From Streptomyces guryensis (lineage in GTDB: Bacteria > Actinomycetota > Actinomycetes > Streptomycetales > Streptomycetaceae), in NCBI RefSeq assembly GCF_021261325.1, contig NZ_JAJSBI010000046.1, forward strand, positions 1 to 44,610: a stretch of 44,610 nucleotides of DNA. Reading direction: 5' to 3'. The translations under genes were made by a program, and so were the position numbers. Below are positions 40,637 to 44,610 of the stretch, in pieces (the stretch's first letter is position 1; every line of letters begins with the position of its first letter). The notes below the pieces were generated by a model. That model worked only from the letters and a program-made list of their open reading frames with translations, ran no database searches and was not told where the DNA came from.

Positions 40637-41980
40637 TCAGGCGACGGGCCGGCACTCGCGCATCGCCGCCGTGTACACCTCCGCCGTCGCCGCCGCGGCC
40701 GTGTCCCAGCCGAAGGAGCGGGCGTGGCGGGCCGCCGCCTCACCCATGCGGACGGAGAGCGCCGGGTCGTCGGCGAAGCGGCGCAGTGCCCGCGCGTAGT
40801 CGACCGGGTCGTGGCCCGGTACGAGTACGCCGCTCACCCCGTCCCGTACCGCCACCGGAAGACCGCCGACCTCGGCGGCGATCACCGGGGTGCCGCAGGC
40901 CTGTGCCTCGACTGCGACCAGGCCGAAGGACTCGCTGTGGGAGGGCATGACCAGGGCGGATGCCGCCCGGTACCAGTCGGCGAGCTGGTCCTGGCCGACC
41001 GGCGGGCGGAACAGTACGACGTCGGAGACACCGAGGCGGGCCGCCAGTTTCTGCAGGCCCTCCGGTCTGGCCAGGCCGCTGCCGCTCGGCCCGCCCACGA
41101 CCGGCACCACGATCCGCTCCCGCAGCCGCGGCCGCTCCTGGAGCAGCCGGGCCACCGCCCGCAGCAGGACGTCCGGCGCCTTCAGCGGCTGGATGCGGCC
41201 CGCGAACAGGGGGATGAAGGCGTGCGTCGGAAGTCCGAGTCGGGTTCGGGCGGCTGCCCGGCCGGCCTCGACTCCGGACGCGTCGGGCTGGAAGCGTTCC
41301 AGGTTGACGCCGGGGTGGACGACCGACACCCGGTCGAGGTCGGCGTCGTAGTGGTGGAGGAGTTCCTGCGCCTCTTTGCCGGTGTTCGCTATCAACCGGT
41401 CTGCGGCGCGGGCGACTTGGGTCTCGCCGAGTACGCGGTGCGCGGGTTCGGGGATGTCGCCCTCAGCGAGGGAGGCGTTCTTGACCTTGGCCATGGTGTG
41501 CATGGCGTGGACGAGCGGGACCCCCCAGCGCTCGGCGGTGAGCCGGCCGACCTGGCCGGAGAGCCAGTAGTGGGAGTGGACCAGGTCGTAGTGGCCGGGG
41601 CGGTGACCGGCCCAGGCCTGCGTCACGCCATGGGTGAAGGCGCACAGCTGGGCGGGCAGGTCCTCCTTGGCCAGGCCCTCGTAGGGTCCGGCGGCCACGT
41701 GCCGGACCAGGACGCCGGGCGCGAGTTCGACGCTCGGCGGGAGGACGGCGGAGGTGGCCCGGGTGAAGATCTCCACCTCGATGCCGATGGCGGCGAGGCG
41801 CTTGGCGAGCTCGACTATGTAGACGTTCATGCCGCCCGCGTCGCCGGTACCGGGCTGGTGCAGCGGTGAGGTGTGCACGCTGAGCATCGCGACACGGCGT
41901 GGGCGGCTGCGGGCTGCGGGTGGTCGCGGGCGGGGCGGGACGAGGAGGGTGCCGCCGTGCACCGGTGCGCGCCGGGTCAT
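40637..41980 (-). CDS. mshA: D-inositol-3-phosphate glycosyltransferase, first step of mycothiol biosynthesis
   Basis: A 447-residue GT4-fold enzyme joining UDP-GlcNAc to 1L-inositol-1-phosphate. MshA hallmarks are HTSPLHQPGTGDAGGMNVYIVELAKRLA near residue 36, VHSHYWLSGQVG, HAMHTMAKVKN, and the donor-site SHSESFGLVAVEAQACGTPVIAAEVGGLP. An N-terminal Pro/Arg-rich extension of about 30 residues is unusual but in frame. The ATG overlaps the fdhD stop (ATGA). Mycothiol is the main thiol of actinomycetes and a partner of the persulfide pathway at 31265-34772. Confidence 0.95.
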   Translation of the reverse strand: MTRRAPVHGGTLLVPPRPRPPAARSRPRRVAMLSVHTSPLHQPGTGDAGGMNVYIVELAKRLAAIGIEVEIFTRATSAVLPPSVELAPGVLVRHVAAGPYEGLAKEDLPAQLCAFTHGVTQAWAGHRPGHYDLVHSHYWLSGQVGRLTAERWGVPLVHAMHTMAKVKNASLAEGDIPEPAHRVLGETQVARAADRLIANTGKEAQELLHHYDADLDRVSVVHPGVNLERFQPDASGVEAGRAAARTRLGLPTHAFIPLFAGRIQPLKAPDVLLRAVARLLQERPRLRERIVVPVVGGPSGSGLARPEGLQKLAARLGVSDVVLFRPPVGQDQLADWYRAASALVMPSHSESFGLVAVEAQACGTPVIAAEVGGLPVAVRDGVSGVLVPGHDPVDYARALRRFADDPALSVRMGEAAARHARSFGWDTAAAATAEVYTAAMRECRPVA

Positions 41981-42822
41981 GCCACGGCCTCGGCGGTGAG
42001 GTCGAGGCGCTGCTCGCCCGCGTACACGTTCATGGAGGCGCCGCGCAGGAACCCGACCAGCGTGAGCCCGCTCTCCGCCGCCAGGTCCACCGCGAGGGAG
42101 GACGGTGCCGAGACCGCCGCCAGCAGCGGGATGCCTGCCATGACCGCCTTCTGCGCCAGCTCGAAGGAGGCCCGTCCGGACACCAGCAGAATGCTCTGGG
42201 ACAGCGGGAGTTGGCCGGATTGGAGTGCGCGGCCGACCAACTTGTCGACGGCGTTGTGCCGGCCGACGTCCTCGCGCAGGTCCAGCATTTCACCCTCGGT
42301 CGAGAACAGTGCGGCGGCGTGCAGGCCGCCTGTCCGGTCGAACACCCGTTGAGCAGCGCGTAGTTGGTCGGGCAGGGCGGACAGCAGGGCGGGGGTGACG
42401 CGGACGGGGGGTGTGCCGGCGATCGGCCATCGCGCGGTGGTCCGTACGGCGTCCAGGCTCGCCTTGCCGCACAGCCCGCAGGAGGAGGTGGTGTAGACGT
42501 TCCGTTCGAGCGTGATGTCGGGTACGGGCACACCGGGGGCGAGCTGCACGTCGACGACGTTGTACGTGTTCGAGCCGTCGGCGGTGGCGCCCGCGCAGTA
42601 GACGATGTCGGCGACCTCCTCGGCCCGGCCCAGGACTCCCTCGCTCACCAGGAACCCCGCGGCCAGGGCGAAGTCGTCGCCGGGTGTGCGCATGGTGATC
42701 GCCAGAGGTCTGCCGTTGAGGCGGATCTCCAGCGGTTCCTCCGCCACCAGGGTGTCGGGGCGGGTGCTTGGCGCTCCGCTGCGGATGCGGAGTACGCGTC
42801 GGCGTTCGGTGACACGTCCCAT
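41977..42822 (-). CDS. fdhD: Formate dehydrogenase accessory sulfurtransferase FdhD
   Basis: A 281-residue FdhD, which passes sulfur to the molybdenum cofactor of formate dehydrogenase. The NVYTTSSCGLCGKASLDAVR motif has the CxxC pair that carries the sulfur; EEPLEIRLNGRPLAITMRTPGDDFALAAGFLVSEG is the family N-terminus, and DVGRHNAVDKLVG is the GTP/cofactor-site segment. ATG 42822 follows AGGAG eight bases before it; a longer ORF to 42960 lacks a start site. Co-translated with mshA. No formate dehydrogenase is in the window. Confidence 0.93.
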   Translation of the reverse strand: MGRVTERRRVLRIRSGAPSTRPDTLVAEEPLEIRLNGRPLAITMRTPGDDFALAAGFLVSEGVLGRAEEVADIVYCAGATADGSNTYNVVDVQLAPGVPVPDITLERNVYTTSSCGLCGKASLDAVRTTARWPIAGTPPVRVTPALLSALPDQLRAAQRVFDRTGGLHAAALFSTEGEMLDLREDVGRHNAVDKLVGRALQSGQLPLSQSILLVSGRASFELAQKAVMAGIPLLAAVSAPSSLAVDLAAESGLTLVGFLRGASMNVYAGEQRLDLTAEAVA

Positions 42823-42975
42823 GGCCTCACTCCTGGTTCCGTACGGGGCGCTCCGCGGGGGCCGCGATGTGCCGTTCTTCGTGTGCGGCTGCGTCGCGGC
42901 TGAGCGCGCCCACGCGGCGGGGCCGCATATCGATACAGGCCCGCGCCCCTGTCGGGGCATGGCTCAGCCGCCCGC

Positions 42976-44358
<1,383 letters not shown>

Positions 44359-44428
44359 GCCATACTCCGGGGGATTGGCGAGGCGTGCCCGGTACGTCAG
44401 CGGCACGCCCCTGCGGGAGGGTTGTCGG

Positions 44429-44610
44429 TTACAGACCTGCGTAGAGGGGGTGCTTGTCGGCGAGGGTTTTGACCCGGGCCTTCAGCGCCTCGGCGTCGTA
44501 GGAGGGCTTGAGGGCCTGTGCGATGACGTCGGCGACCTCGGCGAAGTCCTCGGCCGTGAAGCCGCGGGTGGCCAGGGCCGGGGTGCCGATGCGCAGGCCG
44601 GAGGTGACCA
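44429..44610 (-). CDS. glyA: Serine hydroxymethyltransferase, C-terminal end only
   Basis: The window's right edge cuts the gene, leaving about 60 codons. The sequence VTSGLRIGTPALATRGFTAEDFAEVADVIAQAL and the end ALKARVKTLADKHPLYAGL are the conserved C-terminus of glycine/serine hydroxymethyltransferase (PLP-dependent). TAA stop at 44429-44431. It lies upstream of sdaA in the same direction, linking serine supply to serine breakdown. Confidence 0.9.
   Translation of the reverse strand, partial: VTSGLRIGTPALATRGFTAEDFAEVADVIAQALKPSYDAEALKARVKTLADKHPLYAGL

Overview
The window is high-GC DNA with strong G/C bias at third codon positions, frequent GTG starts, purine-rich ribosome binding sites and ATGA/GTGA-type overlaps. 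The gene set (mycothiol glycosyltransferase MshA, HelR, Nur-box sodF, secreted glycosidase with a ricin lectin domain, Ser/Thr kinase, ECF sigma factor) points to a Streptomyces or very close actinomycete chromosome. No tRNA, rRNA, CRISPR array, prophage or intact insertion sequence was seen.

Region 1 (1-9634) is an L-fucose uptake and catabolism island. A minus-strand operon reads: sugar-binding lipoprotein, two-domain ABC ATPase, permease, L-fuconate dehydratase, lactonase-type amidohydrolase, FucU/RbsD mutarotase and a zinc-dependent dehydrogenase cut by the window edge. A Tat-exported GH29 alpha-L-fucosidase diverges from it. Released fucose could be imported and oxidised by the non-phosphorylative route. 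A repeated 16-bp element lies in the shared promoter region.

Region 2 (9635-20820) holds a PQQ-type beta-propeller lipoprotein followed by a decayed lipoprotein, a small winged-helix candidate, an MprF-like transferase with a strong terminator, a broken sodF that keeps an apparently intact Nur box, an ECF sigma factor, two membrane proteins, asparagine synthetase and a LacI regulator.

Region 3 (20821-31264) has a GH51 arabinofuranosidase with a LacI-type palindrome, a two-pore-helix-style K+ channel, a MOSC/lectin pseudogene junction, an O-methyltransferase, and helR facing a flavin oxidoreductase across a rifamycin-associated element (RAE). GNAT, P-loop and PobA-type hydroxylase genes follow.

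Region 4 (31265-38292) contains two regulons readable from their operators. The first is a CstR-like persulfide-detoxification set (rhodanese-DUF2892, CstR, TauE exporter, rhodanese, MBL-rhodanese fusion) with three TACCCC-N2-GGGGTA palindromes. The second is a TetR-controlled set (two tautomerase-fold proteins, zinc dehydrogenase, hotdog thioesterase) with four copies of CTATAACG-N2-CGTCATAG.

Region 5 (38293-44610) carries a transmembrane Ser/Thr kinase, a decayed WD40-like gene, mshA, fdhD, sdaA and the 3' end of glyA. The most notable features are several half-decayed genes whose control sites look intact (sodF above all), and the two-way RAE promoter.
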